64,000 nt of DNA from Robinsoniella peoriensis (GCF_000797495.1 NZ_JTGN01000019.1:1-64000), one strand, 5' to 3'. Shown: positions 33,773-43,259, numbered from the stretch's first letter. Program-made: numbers and translations. The notes: generated from the sequence alone by a model not told the origin.

Positions 33773-36700
33773 TCAGACCTCCTTTCCATAGATGAAATCA
33801 TATAGAGTCTGATACAGCCGGTCTGGTTCAATGGGTTTTGCCAGATGGGCATTCATCCCCGCCGCCTTGCTTTTTTCGATGTCGTCATCAAAGGCATTGG
33901 CAGTCATGGCAATAATGGGAATGGTCTTAGCATCCACATTACTAAGATGACGGATATTGTTCGCCGCAGTCAATCCGTCCATCAGAGGCATCCGGATGTC
34001 CATTAGGATGGCATTATAATATCCCGGCTCTGATTTGCTGAATAATTCTATAGCCCGCAGTCCGTGTTCAGCCGTGTCCACAACAAATCCCTTATCCTCC
34101 AGCAGCATGGCAGCCACCTCCGTATTAATCATATTATCTTCCACCAGCAGCACACGGTTGCCGGTGAAATCGTAATTGATCACCTCCGTCTGCTGAGCCT
34201 GTTCTTCCTGCTCTCCCAACGCTCTTGTGAATGCGGAGACCAAAGTAGATTTAAACATCGGCTTGCTCATCAGTAAATTTACCCCCGCAAGCTTTGCCTC
34301 ATTTTCAATCGAAATCCAGTCATATGCCGTCATAATAATGATCGTAACTTCCGGGCCTACAATCGCACGGATACGCCGGGCAGTCTCAATACCGTCCATT
34401 TCCGGCATTTTCCAGTCAATGAGAATCATGTCATAGTATTGGGATTTATCCCACAGATCCTTGACCCGGTCAATTGCCTTACGGCCGCTGTCTACCCATT
34501 CCGCCCTGATACCTATCTCCTGAAGCGTATTGATGGTACTTTCACAGACAGCTACATCATCATCCACCACCAGTGTTTTCAAATGTGAAAAATTGTGATT
34601 TGTTTTCTTCTGGTTGTGACGAAGCTTTTCCTCCTCCGTAATACCCAGCTTCACATCCACGGTAAACTCTGAGCCGATTCCTTTTATCGACCTGACAGTT
34701 ATTTTTCCATCCATCATATCCACTATGTTTTTGGAAATAGCCAGACCCAGCCCGGTTCCTCCATACAAAGCAGTAGTTCCGGAGCTTTCCTGAGAAAATG
34801 GCTCAAAAATATGTACCAGATACCCTTCGCTCATCCCCACGCCGGTATCATTGATGATAAAACGAAGAACGGCATCATTTTTCGTCTTCCTCTGCTGCGC
34901 TGCGGAAAAAGTGACCTTTCCGCCTTCCTTTGTAAATTTAATCGCATTGCTTAAAATATTAATAAGGACCTGCTGCAGCTTCATCGCATCGCCTATGTAA
35001 TAATCATCCAGTACAGGATCCACAATACACTCATATTCCACCCCTTTGGCTGCCGCCTGGGAATAGCAGATAGAGTTAATCCCGGTTAAAAATTCCTCCA
35101 CAGGTATCTTCTCTTTTTTCAGCAGCATCTTACCGCTCTCGATCCGGCTCATATCCAGAATATCATTAATCAGTGCAAGCAGGAATCGGGAGGAAATACC
35201 AATCTTAGAAATACAGTCCGCAACCTGTTCATCATCACCAATAGAACGGGCAGCGATTGCGCTCATGCCGATAATTGCATTCATCGGTGTACGGATCTCG
35301 TGGCTCATACGGGAAAGAAAGTCCGATTTTGCAGCATTGGCCTGCTCCGCGGCAACAAGAGCCGCCGACAGCTCCTCTTTTTGTTTCTGTTCCTGCCGTA
35401 CAACATCCGTGGCATCATTACACGTTACACAGACCCGTCCCAGATCCTGGCTGATATAGAATATCTGGAAGCGTTTGACATGAACCATACCAAATTCATC
35501 TTTCATCTCCACAATAAAAGTATAATTATCCTGCTTTACCAATGTCTTTTTCATATATCCGTAATCCAGCTTAGCAAGAAATTCTTTCTTTGACGGTTCA
35601 TCCATAAACTGGTCGGCAATGACACGTATTTCCTGCTGAAAACCATCCTGACACGGAAAGATATTCTTCTGGCTGCTGCTAAAAGAAAACAGACGTTGGG
35701 AATCCTGCTGTATATCAATTTCCATAATAATATCATAATCCAGTTCTGTGATTCTATTTAGCAGCTGTTCCTGCAATTTCTGCTCCGTAACGTCAAACAT
35801 ATAGAAAAAAACGATCACGTCCCCCGTTTCAGGGTTCAGCGAAGAACGGAAACTCATACTGCCCCAAAAAGTTTCTCCGCCTTCACTCCTGCATAAGAAA
35901 TCAAAGTGATAATCTACTTTACCGGCAGCATGGTCAGCCAGCAGCTTCTCCCTGCTCAGGGTATTGCGGATCTTTTGCCCATAATCCCTGTCTACAGCAG
36001 AAGCTGATATACTCTCGACAGTCTCTTCATAGGTATTCCCTACATGTGCAATTGCTATATTCGAAGAGGCTGCATAACTTTCCAGCTTATCCTTCGTGAC
36101 ATTAATCCGTCCCTGAATACTTCCTCCTGCGGAAGACAACTCTGCAAAATACTCCAGTTCCTTTTCGTACAGCTCCCTCTCCCTCTGCTGCAGCAGTTTT
36201 TCTTCCGTAATATCAACAAAAACACAATAGAAATACTTCTCATTATCCTCTTCTGTAAGAAGTTGGGCTTTAATCGAAATCCACTTTACCGTCCCGTCTT
36301 TACAGATCAACCGGTTCTCATTCTGTATGGTATTTCCATCCGCCAGCTGTACTTTCAGCCGCTGCGCCATAACTGACAGATCCTCCGGATAAATTACAGA
36401 TGACATTTTGTTGCCCATTGCTGAAAATTCTTCACGGGAATAGCCAATAAATTCAAACAGCCCGTCATTTGCATCGATTACAGAAAAATCGGCATCAAAT
36501 CGGCAGCGAAACACTGCACCGGGTATGTTATTATAGATATGAAGCACTTCTTCCTGTGCCTGCTTTTGAGCTGTAATATCAATACAAACTGAGGTGATGG
36601 CAGGCTTGTTGTTCTCTGCAGTCATCTTAAGCCCTGTATCATGAACCCAGATGTAAGTACCATCTTTTTTCTTCATCCGGTATTCTACGACATATTCTCC

Positions 36701-37360
36701 TTTTTCCTCTATCTGGACATCCACCTCATGATCCACCCGTTCCCTGTCATCCGGATGCATACATTGGGTTATCATTCCGCCAATATCCGAAATAAACTCT
36801 GCTTCACTATCATAGCCCAGATATTCCAGCATCCGGCGATTAATAAAATAAAAAGGAAATCCCGGTTCAATATAACCGCCCATCATTCCGCCTGCCAGGG
36901 AATCATTTAGAAGTGCCTGCCGCTGCTTCATCACATTTTCCAGAACCAACGTTTGCGGATAGTGCTCCCCGCCCCTTTGGCTGCTGCCAGGTTCAGCAAA
37001 GTGCAGGCTGCATACCAGCCATCTGTTACTCTGCCTGCACAGTGCAAAAAAGCCGTGCAGGCGCCAGGCATACACGGAATTTCTGAGTGTAAACTCAGCA
37101 GTCATAATATAAATTGCATCGTTAAAAACCTGCTCGTGGATAACCGTCAGTTCCATTTCAAACGGTTCCGGAATTTCCCGGATATCAGTAAGAACATAAT
37201 TCGCCATATCCGTCTTCCCCAAGGCAAACTCTTTCTCCCCCGTGCCGATAAATTGGATATCATCCGCCAGGAATTCCGTGGCCAGCGCTGCGTCCCGCTG
37301 TTCAAACCAAGAACTGCAAAATAGCCGGACTGTCTGCCGTGCAGAAATTTGTTCTTTCAT
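33773..37360 (-). CDS. Hybrid histidine kinase with NTF2-like sensor, PAS modules and two receivers
   Basis: A 1195-aa cytoplasmic-type kinase. Order: NTF2/SnoaL-like domain (about 5-125, WFEQRDAALATEFLADDIQFIG), two clear PAS-PAC modules (140-265, 270-390), two more divergent ones (400-525, 535-655), HisKA with SHEIRTP (His687), HATPase_c (785-905), receiver 1 (927-1045, Asp982 in LIDWKMPEMDG) and receiver 2 (1067-1190, Asp1121 in LMDIRMPLMDG). NTF2-like sensors are found in several Lachnospiraceae kinases; the ligand is unknown. The ATG at 37360 with AGAGGAA at 5 nt is chosen over that at 37384. It ends 4 nt before the next giant kinase gene, so both are co-made. Confidence 0.9.
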   Translation of the reverse strand: MKEQISARQTVRLFCSSWFEQRDAALATEFLADDIQFIGTGEKEFALGKTDMANYVLTDIREIPEPFEMELTVIHEQVFNDAIYIMTAEFTLRNSVYAWRLHGFFALCRQSNRWLVCSLHFAEPGSSQRGGEHYPQTLVLENVMKQRQALLNDSLAGGMMGGYIEPGFPFYFINRRMLEYLGYDSEAEFISDIGGMITQCMHPDDRERVDHEVDVQIEEKGEYVVEYRMKKKDGTYIWVHDTGLKMTAENNKPAITSVCIDITAQKQAQEEVLHIYNNIPGAVFRCRFDADFSVIDANDGLFEFIGYSREEFSAMGNKMSSVIYPEDLSVMAQRLKVQLADGNTIQNENRLICKDGTVKWISIKAQLLTEEDNEKYFYCVFVDITEEKLLQQRERELYEKELEYFAELSSAGGSIQGRINVTKDKLESYAASSNIAIAHVGNTYEETVESISASAVDRDYGQKIRNTLSREKLLADHAAGKVDYHFDFLCRSEGGETFWGSMSFRSSLNPETGDVIVFFYMFDVTEQKLQEQLLNRITELDYDIIMEIDIQQDSQRLFSFSSSQKNIFPCQDGFQQEIRVIADQFMDEPSKKEFLAKLDYGYMKKTLVKQDNYTFIVEMKDEFGMVHVKRFQIFYISQDLGRVCVTCNDATDVVRQEQKQKEELSAALVAAEQANAAKSDFLSRMSHEIRTPMNAIIGMSAIAARSIGDDEQVADCISKIGISSRFLLALINDILDMSRIESGKMLLKKEKIPVEEFLTGINSICYSQAAAKGVEYECIVDPVLDDYYIGDAMKLQQVLINILSNAIKFTKEGGKVTFSAAQQRKTKNDAVLRFIINDTGVGMSEGYLVHIFEPFSQESSGTTALYGGTGLGLAISKNIVDMMDGKITVRSIKGIGSEFTVDVKLGITEEEKLRHNQKKTNHNFSHLKTLVVDDDVAVCESTINTLQEIGIRAEWVDSGRKAIDRVKDLWDKSQYYDMILIDWKMPEMDGIETARRIRAIVGPEVTIIIMTAYDWISIENEAKLAGVNLLMSKPMFKSTLVSAFTRALGEQEEQAQQTEVINYDFTGNRVLLVEDNMINTEVAAMLLEDKGFVVDTAEHGLRAIELFSKSEPGYYNAILMDIRMPLMDGLTAANNIRHLSNVDAKTIPIIAMTANAFDDDIEKSKAAGMNAHLAKPIEPDRLYQTLYDFIYGKEV

Positions 37361-37479
37361 ATCATTTCCTCTTTCCATAAACAAATATTTCCTTTATTAT
37401 AATTTTTCACTTGCTAAATTGTCTGAACACCTATGGCATGACCGAAGAAATGCCGTAAAACTTAACGTCACACTGCCTG

Positions 37480-37496
37480 ATAAACCGCCGGTTTAT
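37480..37496. promoter_or_regulatory. Perfect 17-bp palindrome in the long kinase leader
   Basis: ATAAACCG, C, CGGTTTAT. It lies about 50 nt downstream of the predicted start of the kinase transcript and 120 nt before the start codon. Operator or RNA hairpin; unknown. Confidence 0.5.
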
Positions 37497-37550
37497 ACGG
37501 TTAGGATTACAGAGATATTTCGAGTTATTTCGCCTGAAAATATTATTTTC

Positions 37551-37579
37551 ATTTTAGCATAGAAAAAGTGGTTGTGCAA
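37551..37579 (-). promoter_or_regulatory. Promoter of the hybrid-kinase operon
   Basis: On the minus strand TTGCAC (37579-37574), 17 nt, TAAAAT (37556-37551). This leaves an untranslated leader of about 185 nt, which is long for such a gene. Confidence 0.5.
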
Positions 37580-37644
37580 TCATTTCAGTGAGTGGTTTGG
37601 AAGATCCAGAAGAATTGTTTTCGTGGACTGTAAGATGATTTGTA

Positions 37645-37673
37645 TTGACTGATTAGAAATAATATGCTATTAT
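37645..37673 (+). promoter_or_regulatory. Promoter of the TetR-hydrolase operon
   Basis: TTGACT (37645-37650), 17 nt, TATTAT (37668-37673), each one base from consensus. Confidence 0.7.
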
Positions 37674-37674
37674 T

Positions 37675-37706
37675 TATATGACCTTAACCAAAAAATAAGT
37701 CATATA
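37675..37706. promoter_or_regulatory. Inverted repeat, likely operator of the TetR regulator
   Basis: TATATGAC (37675-37682) and GTCATATA (37699-37706) are perfect arms; with one bulge the pairing extends to CTTA/TAAG. The site begins 2 nt after the -10 box and ends at the ribosome site, so binding would block transcription. Confidence 0.6.
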
Positions 37707-37717
37707 AAGGAGTGTAC

Positions 37718-38311
37718 ATGCCTAAATTTACAGCGACAGAACGTGAAAAGATTTTCTCCCTGCTTTTGGAAAAAGGCAAAACGTTATTTAATGAAAAAGG
37801 ATTCTACGCAGTAACAGCAGAAGATATCTCTTTAGCAGCCGGAATAGCAAAAGGAACCTTCTACCATTTTTTTGACAATAAAGAACATCTATATATGGTG
37901 ATAAATAATCGTTTGCAAGCTAATATTTTTGAATTCCTGCTTACAATGCTGGAAGAACATAAAAGTTGTCATAATGCTGAAACTTTTTACCGTATGTTAT
38001 GCTATGTAATGGAAAAGTTTATTGAAAATCCACTTATTATGAACATTGATGCACAGTTATGGGAACGAATTGTAGCAAAAGCACCAAAATCGTGTATAGA
38101 TGAGAATAATGATAGAGACTTGGAATTAATATCCATGTTAGAAAACTCGGGTTTTATGTATCGATATAACTTAGAAATCACAACTAAAATCTTGCAGATG
38201 CAGTTTATTCAATTATCTTATCTTAAACATGAAACACAAGATATTGAGTTGATGAAGATTGTATTAAAGGCATTGTCAGAGCATCTAATACAGGAGGAGA
38301 GAGAATGCTAA
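37718..38311 (+). CDS. TetR/AcrR-family regulator
   Basis: A 197-aa regulator with the TetR HTH at about 15-60 (LFNEKGFYAVTAEDISLAAG, IAKGTFYHFFDNKEHLYMVI) and a helical ligand domain. AAAGGAG lies 5 nt before the ATG at 37718; a GTG at 37712 is part of that site. The gene overlaps the next (hydrolase) by 7 nt, so the two are coupled. Its AT-richness differs from the kinase genes beside it. Confidence 0.9.
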   Translation: MPKFTATEREKIFSLLLEKGKTLFNEKGFYAVTAEDISLAAGIAKGTFYHFFDNKEHLYMVINNRLQANIFEFLLTMLEEHKSCHNAETFYRMLCYVMEKFIENPLIMNIDAQLWERIVAKAPKSCIDENNDRDLELISMLENSGFMYRYNLEITTKILQMQFIQLSYLKHETQDIELMKIVLKALSEHLIQEEREC

Positions 38312-39192
38312 TTAAACCATTAAATGAAGAAGCGATTAAACAAGCTGGCTGGAATGACACTTATATTTCAGGCTATTCTGAACGGGTACATATTTTTTAT
38401 TATCATGCAGAAGCAGCCAGTAAAAATATAATTGTTTTACACACACCTGTAATTGCTGTAAAAAATTGTTATGAATGTTATGAACAGCTTGGCAGCATTT
38501 ATGGTTTCAATGTATTTGCTGTGGATTATGTACCGGGCGAAGGAGAGTGCAGTGGTACGACAAAAGATTTTACACTTCCTAACATGGTTGCAAATTTAGA
38601 TGCCGTGTATGAGTATGTATCTGGAAAATATTCGGGGGATATTCATCTATTGGGTTATACGGGCATTGGCGGCATTATGGCACAATATTATTTGGGAACA
38701 GGCTGTAAGTTCAAGAGCTTTGCGCAATTTGCTTGTGGAATTTACGGAGACATAGCTCCTTTAGGACTTCCGAAGTTCCTTGCAAAACCGTTAATTCAAG
38801 TTTGCCGTCTATTAATCAGGATAAAACCAACTTTGGCAATTACCTTTACCCCACCGCCAGCAAAAGGTTATCATGCTGAATTGGATAATGAGTTTTATAA
38901 ATCTTTCCGCTTACGGGATGCCAACTTTTTCATCATGAAAATAAATACACTGCTCCGAATGCTGGAGTGTATGGTTGGAAAAGAAAGCTTATTAAAAGTG
39001 CCCCTTGCCTGTCCGACTCTGGTGTTTAAAACATTACATGACCGTTATTTTTCTTGCGATTATTTCAATCAGTACTTTGATGCATTAACCTGTGAGAAAA
39101 AACTCGTTGAGATCAATGATGTCCACAATAGCTATTTTATTTCCCCAGAGCCTTTTATGAAAGAAATTGCTGCATGGGTGAATAGCCATTAA
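38305..39192 (+). CDS. Alpha/beta-hydrolase-fold protein without the usual serine
   Basis: A 295-aa protein with the alpha/beta-hydrolase layout: strand NIIVLHTPVIAVK, a loop VDYVPGEGECSG, the elbow region IHLLGYTGIGG, the acid in TLHDRYFSCD and the His in NDVHNSYF. At the nucleophile elbow the sequence is G-Y-T-G-I-G: the position of the catalytic Ser holds Thr119 and the second Gly is shifted. It may be a non-enzymatic binder, use Thr, or be decaying. The ribosome site (GGAGGAGAGAG) lies inside the end of the TetR gene. Its ligand may also be that of the TetR regulator. Confidence 0.75.
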   Translation: MLIKPLNEEAIKQAGWNDTYISGYSERVHIFYYHAEAASKNIIVLHTPVIAVKNCYECYEQLGSIYGFNVFAVDYVPGEGECSGTTKDFTLPNMVANLDAVYEYVSGKYSGDIHLLGYTGIGGIMAQYYLGTGCKFKSFAQFACGIYGDIAPLGLPKFLAKPLIQVCRLLIRIKPTLAITFTPPPAKGYHAELDNEFYKSFRLRDANFFIMKINTLLRMLECMVGKESLLKVPLACPTLVFKTLHDRYFSCDYFNQYFDALTCEKKLVEINDVHNSYFISPEPFMKEIAAWVNSH

Positions 39193-39225
39193 CTAAATTC
39201 CCTAAGTGCAGGTATTCCACCAACT

Positions 39226-39756
39226 TCATTTTTTCTCATTAAAAACTTTCCAATAATTTTGTATAACCCGCTTACGCCATGCAAGCAATATATTAAAGCA
39301 TATAACCAGCCCCGCCAAAATGATTACAACAACGGGATTCATCCCGCAAACATCCAGAAACTGCGTCACATCATCACCTACCGGTGCTTTTCCATTCAAA
39401 TAAAGCAGCGGTACTAAAATCCATGCTGCAGCAGAGAAAGTAGCCCCTATTATAAACATAAAAGAAAAAATCTTATAAAACACATTTTGCTTCTCTTTCT
39501 GATACAACAGCAAATAGATAATGGAGACTATAACCGGCAGCAACATGCCACCCGCCTTAAGCAGCGCAGAAGTTAACGGCTGATAAACACCGCCTACAGA
39601 ACTCATATGAGCCTGTAAAATACTAAAGTCTGTTATTCTGGCACCGCAAAATAGTGCCACTAACGCATGTCCCCCTTCATGAAGAAAAATATATAGGGGA
39701 ACCATAATCAACGCACTCAAAAATAACAATAAAACATTTTTCTTTTTTTCATTCAT
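39226..39756 (-). CDS. M50-like membrane metallopeptidase
   Basis: A 176-aa membrane protein with four to five helices. HEGGH at residues about 26-30 (FLHEGGHALVALFCGA) is the zinc-binding HExxH motif within the first helix pair, as in small M50/site-2-protease-like proteins of Firmicutes. The expected second motif (NxxPxxxxDG) is not clear; NPVVVIILAGL near the end may be a degenerate version. GAGGGAAAGCAG precedes the ATG. The substrate is unknown; it converges with the hydrolase gene. Confidence 0.7.
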   Translation of the reverse strand: MNEKKKNVLLLFLSALIMVPLYIFLHEGGHALVALFCGARITDFSILQAHMSSVGGVYQPLTSALLKAGGMLLPVIVSIIYLLLYQKEKQNVFYKIFSFMFIIGATFSAAAWILVPLLYLNGKAPVGDDVTQFLDVCGMNPVVVIILAGLVICFNILLAWRKRVIQNYWKVFNEKK

Positions 39757-40216
39757 TTCTGCTTTCCCTCCCTCAGCACTTCATCCTAATTATGTTTTCA
39801 CTAAATGCGTTTCTATAAAATAGCCAATTTCCTATTTGTACAAGTATCTGCCGTCTGTTCTCTGGCTCTCTCCGGCCTTTAATATGCGACCTTTGTTATC
39901 TCTTCTCTTTTCTGACACGCTGTCATACTACTTTCCGTATTGGAAAGAGCCTGGATACGACTAACACTATAATAGCATATGCAAAGCTCATTTTCATTAG
40001 ATATCGTCCTGTTGGGATAAATGTCGCGTTAATAATGTGATTGCGAAAACAAAAGCGGCAAATGTTCCTTTTCAGAACTTTACCAGCCAGAATCTGCTTT
40101 GTATGTAATAAAATCATGATTCATATTTCCGAAATAATAATGACGAAATTGATAAAATCTCCAACTTCCATTTCCCTGGCAGCTAATGAGAATTTTTCTT
40201 ATTAACTGCTTTCCTC
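39757..40216. other. 460-bp intergenic region without a convincing gene
   Basis: A 64-codon minus-strand frame (39923-40117) ends in a hydrophobic segment (MSFAYAIIVLVVSRLF) but has no ribosome site, and its first half looks random, so it is not called. No hairpin terminator was recognised. Confidence 0.4.
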
Positions 40217-40267
40217 TTGGCATTTCCAAAATTTTATAGTATGATACACTGGTTAGACGCGCCTAAC
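40217..40267 (+). promoter_or_regulatory. Promoter with overlapping operator-like palindrome
   Basis: TTGGCA (40217-40222), 17 nt, TATGAT (40240-40245), then GTTAGACGCGCCTAAC (40252-40267), a 16-bp palindrome with one mismatched pair, right at the transcription start. It serves the small membrane protein gene at 40390 after a leader of about 135 nt. Confidence 0.6.
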
Positions 40268-40389
40268 TTCCATAATTCTTTTCTGTATGTCCAAGATCAT
40301 ATAACCGTTCTCTGCCGGGCCCCACAACCGCAAACGAACGATGCTATGTCAGAATGTAAAACACTATAAAACAAAAAAGGAAAATGCAA

Positions 40390-40755
40390 ATGATTAAACA
40401 CAAAGAATTTACTTTTATGATAATTTCTGTTATTTTATGTGCTGCACTATTTTTCGTAAAGATTACAGGAAACGCTGTGCATACTCTCATTGGTTTTCTG
40501 TTAGTTGTCATCTCCTCTGTTCACCTGTATGCGAAATGGAAAAAATACAGGTATATGCCGCCAAACCTCAGATTAGTAGATCAAATTTTAATACTTTCAT
40601 TCGTATTCATATTGATTTCAGGAATTGCATCCCATATGTCAGCAGGTCTGCTGATATTCAAAATAATACATAAACTGTCTGCTCTGGTTTTTTGCATCGG
40701 TTTAATCGAACATACCGTGCAGCACAAGCAATTCCTGATAAAGAAGAAAGGATAA
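40390..40755 (+). CDS. Small four-helix membrane protein with conserved-looking histidines (DUF4405-like)
   Basis: A 121-aa protein with four hydrophobic helices (about 8-25, 30-48, 64-84, 90-108). Histidines lie in or next to helices: VHTLIGFLLVVISSVHLYAKW, IASHMSAG, KIIHKLSALVF and IEHTVQHK. This resembles DUF4405-type or small cytochrome-b-like proteins that bind heme between helices. AAAAAGG is 9 nt before the ATG at 40390; the ATG at 40384 is only 3 nt away and less likely. The heme role is inference. Confidence 0.6.
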   Translation: MIKHKEFTFMIISVILCAALFFVKITGNAVHTLIGFLLVVISSVHLYAKWKKYRYMPPNLRLVDQILILSFVFILISGIASHMSAGLLIFKIIHKLSALVFCIGLIEHTVQHKQFLIKKKG

Positions 40756-40777
40756 GAAGCAGGATTGCCACTGTAAC

Positions 40778-41737
40778 TTATACTGTCTTTTCCGAACGCT
40801 CCGTTACAATCTGAAGCAGCACAGCTGCAATAATTATAAATCCTTTAATAATATCCTGTGGATAAGACGGAACCGCCATAAGATTCATAATATTTCCAAT
40901 GAGCGCCAATACCAAGGCTCCCACTACAGTCTTTATTACAAATCCGTTTCCGCCCGCCAGACTTGCTCCGCCGATTACACATGCCGTAATGGCATCCAGC
41001 TCCTGCCCCATTCCCACGGAGGCACTGCCGGTAGAGCTTCTTGATGCCACAAAAATTCCTGCCAGGGCAGCCAGTACACCGGAGATTGCATAGACAGAAA
41101 TCAGATAACGTTTCACTCGTATTCCAGCCAGTTCAACCGTGGTCTCATTGCTTCCCACAGCTATTACAATACGTCCAAATGCCGTATATTTCTGTATGAA
41201 CCAGAAAATCACCACTATAAGCACTGTAATTATAATAATAGGATAAAACAGTTCTTTTTTTACCAGCAGATCCAGATACCCCTTATCTAATTTGATTGGA
41301 GTTCCATTGGTAAGTACAAATGCCATCCCACGGGCTATTGTCATCATTGCAAGAGATGCCACGAATCCCTGCATCTTCGTATAAGCAACCAGTACACCGA
41401 TAAAAGTTCCCATGAGCAGCCCAGCCGCCAGTGATATGAGAATTGCCAGGAATAAATTCATGGAAAAATCTCTGATCAGTATGGCTGTCAGGGCTGCACC
41501 GAAAGCCATAACAGAGCCTACCGATAAATCGATTCCTCCGGTTAAGATTACAAACAGCATGCCGATTGCCACACAGATCGGTGCTGCCTGCTGCAAAGCA
41601 ATATTTCTCAGATTCATTACTGTCAGAAAGTTTTCCGACAGCAGACAACAGACAATAAATAAAATGATAAAGATAATATATGTATTATTTTGAATGAATA
41701 GCTGCCGTATCCGGCGCTTCTTTTTCTCCTGCTGCAT
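40778..41737 (-). CDS. Ribose-type sugar ABC transporter permease
   Basis: A 319-aa RbsC-family permease with about ten helices; signatures ILTGGIDLSVGSVMAFGAAL and ACVIGGASLAGGNGFVIKTVVGAL are visible. Start 41737 lies 5 nt after the stop of the ATPase gene with GGGGG at 9 nt; an earlier ATG (41758) would overlap it. Last gene of the sugar operon. The imported sugar is unknown. Confidence 0.92.
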   Translation of the reverse strand: MQQEKKKRRIRQLFIQNNTYIIFIILFIVCCLLSENFLTVMNLRNIALQQAAPICVAIGMLFVILTGGIDLSVGSVMAFGAALTAILIRDFSMNLFLAILISLAAGLLMGTFIGVLVAYTKMQGFVASLAMMTIARGMAFVLTNGTPIKLDKGYLDLLVKKELFYPIIIITVLIVVIFWFIQKYTAFGRIVIAVGSNETTVELAGIRVKRYLISVYAISGVLAALAGIFVASRSSTGSASVGMGQELDAITACVIGGASLAGGNGFVIKTVVGALVLALIGNIMNLMAVPSYPQDIIKGFIIIAAVLLQIVTERSEKTV

Positions 41738-41741
41738 CCGC

Positions 41742-43235
41742 TTATACCCCCATAGCATATTTAATTAGATTACTTTCTGCCAGCTCTTCCTTACTCAGTT
41801 CCCCGGTAATCCTGCCCTGAAACATAATCATGGCTCTGTCGCACATGCCGATAATCTCCGGCATTTCTGATGAAATCATAATGACTGCCACGCCATTTTC
41901 CGCAAGTGTATTCATTATCTTATAAATTTCTATCTTGGCGCCAATGTCTACGCCCCTGGTCGGTTCGTCAAAGACGATACATTTACAGTCTGCCGCCAGC
42001 CATTTGGCAAGAGCTATTTTTTGCTGGTTCCCGCCGCTCAGGCTATTTGCATTGTCCTCGGCAGAGCCATATTTTGTTGCCAGTCCGGTCAGTAACTCAC
42101 AGACATATTTTTTCTCTTTCTTATGATTGATTACACCAAATCTATTTGTTATTTTCCCAATTGCAGCCAGCGTGGTATTCACACGGATACTCTGTTCCAA
42201 TAGAAGTCCCTGCTTTTTCCGATCCTCCGGAAGCAGACCAAACCCGCTTTTGATCGCTTCTTTCGGATCTCTAAAATTCACTTTTTTCCCAAAGTAGATT
42301 ATATTTCCGGAATCTTTCCGGTCGGCTCCAAAAATGGCCCGCATTGTTTCCGTTCTGCCTGATCCCACAAGGCCGCTGAATCCCAGTATTTCTCCGGATT
42401 TCACATGGAAACTTACGTTATTGACCAGCTCACCGGCATTCAGTCTTTCCACCCGGAGCACTTCTTTTCCAATCACTGCATGCCGCCCGGGAAATAACTG
42501 GGTCAGATCCCTGCCCACCATCATATTGACCAGCTTTTGTTTATCAATGGAATCAGTTGGCACCGTACCCACGTAGGTGCCATCCTTTAGGATCGTGATA
42601 TGATCACTTAGTTGAAATATCTCTTCCAAACGATGGGAGATATAAATGATACTGGTTCCTTCCGATTTTAATTTCCGGATTACTTCAAATAATTTTTCGA
42701 TCTCGGAAAAAGTCAAAACTGCAGTTGGTTCATCCAACACCAATACCCTGGCATTGCGTGTGAGGCATTTGCAAATCTCTACCACCTGCTGATATGCCAC
42801 ACTCAGGGTACCTACCCTCACACCGGGATCTATTTCCCCGAATCCCAGTTTTTCTAACTGTTTCTTAGCGTCCAACTTTAATTTTCTCCAATTAATGGTC
42901 AGCTTTCCTGCAGACAATTTATCAATAAAGATGTTTTCCGCCACTGTCAGATCCGGTGCCAGCATAAATTCCTGGTAAATAACTGCAATTCCATGCTCTT
43001 TCGCATCTTTCGGACCGTTTATTTTGATCCGGACACCATCGACTAGAATTTCCCCGTCATCCTTCTGATACGCGCCGGATAAAACCTTCATCAGAGTTGA
43101 CTTGCCTGCCCCGTTCTCTCCAATCAGAGCATGTACCTCTCCTTTCTGAACTTTTAGCGAAACACCGGTCAGTGCCTTAACGCCTCCGAAATGCTTGGTT
43201 ATATTTTTCATCTCAAGTCTGTATTCATCCTGCAT
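41742..43235 (-). CDS. Sugar ABC transporter, double ATP-binding protein
   Basis: A 497-aa RbsA-type protein with two fused ATPase domains. Domain 1: Walker A GENGAGKS, Walker B VLVLDEPTAVL. Domain 2: degenerate Walker A GLVGSGRT, signature LSGGNQQKIALAKWLA, Walker B CIVFDEPTRGVD. The degenerate second site is normal for this family. GGAGGG lies before the ATG. Confidence 0.95.
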   Translation of the reverse strand: MQDEYRLEMKNITKHFGGVKALTGVSLKVQKGEVHALIGENGAGKSTLMKVLSGAYQKDDGEILVDGVRIKINGPKDAKEHGIAVIYQEFMLAPDLTVAENIFIDKLSAGKLTINWRKLKLDAKKQLEKLGFGEIDPGVRVGTLSVAYQQVVEICKCLTRNARVLVLDEPTAVLTFSEIEKLFEVIRKLKSEGTSIIYISHRLEEIFQLSDHITILKDGTYVGTVPTDSIDKQKLVNMMVGRDLTQLFPGRHAVIGKEVLRVERLNAGELVNNVSFHVKSGEILGFSGLVGSGRTETMRAIFGADRKDSGNIIYFGKKVNFRDPKEAIKSGFGLLPEDRKKQGLLLEQSIRVNTTLAAIGKITNRFGVINHKKEKKYVCELLTGLATKYGSAEDNANSLSGGNQQKIALAKWLAADCKCIVFDEPTRGVDIGAKIEIYKIMNTLAENGVAVIMISSEMPEIIGMCDRAMIMFQGRITGELSKEELAESNLIKYAMGV

Positions 43236-43259
43236 AGCATCCCTCCATCTTCCGGCAAT

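Noticed and set aside
39923..40117. 64-codon minus-strand frame with a hydrophobic end
   Set aside because: No Shine-Dalgarno and no recognisable family; the first half looks random.
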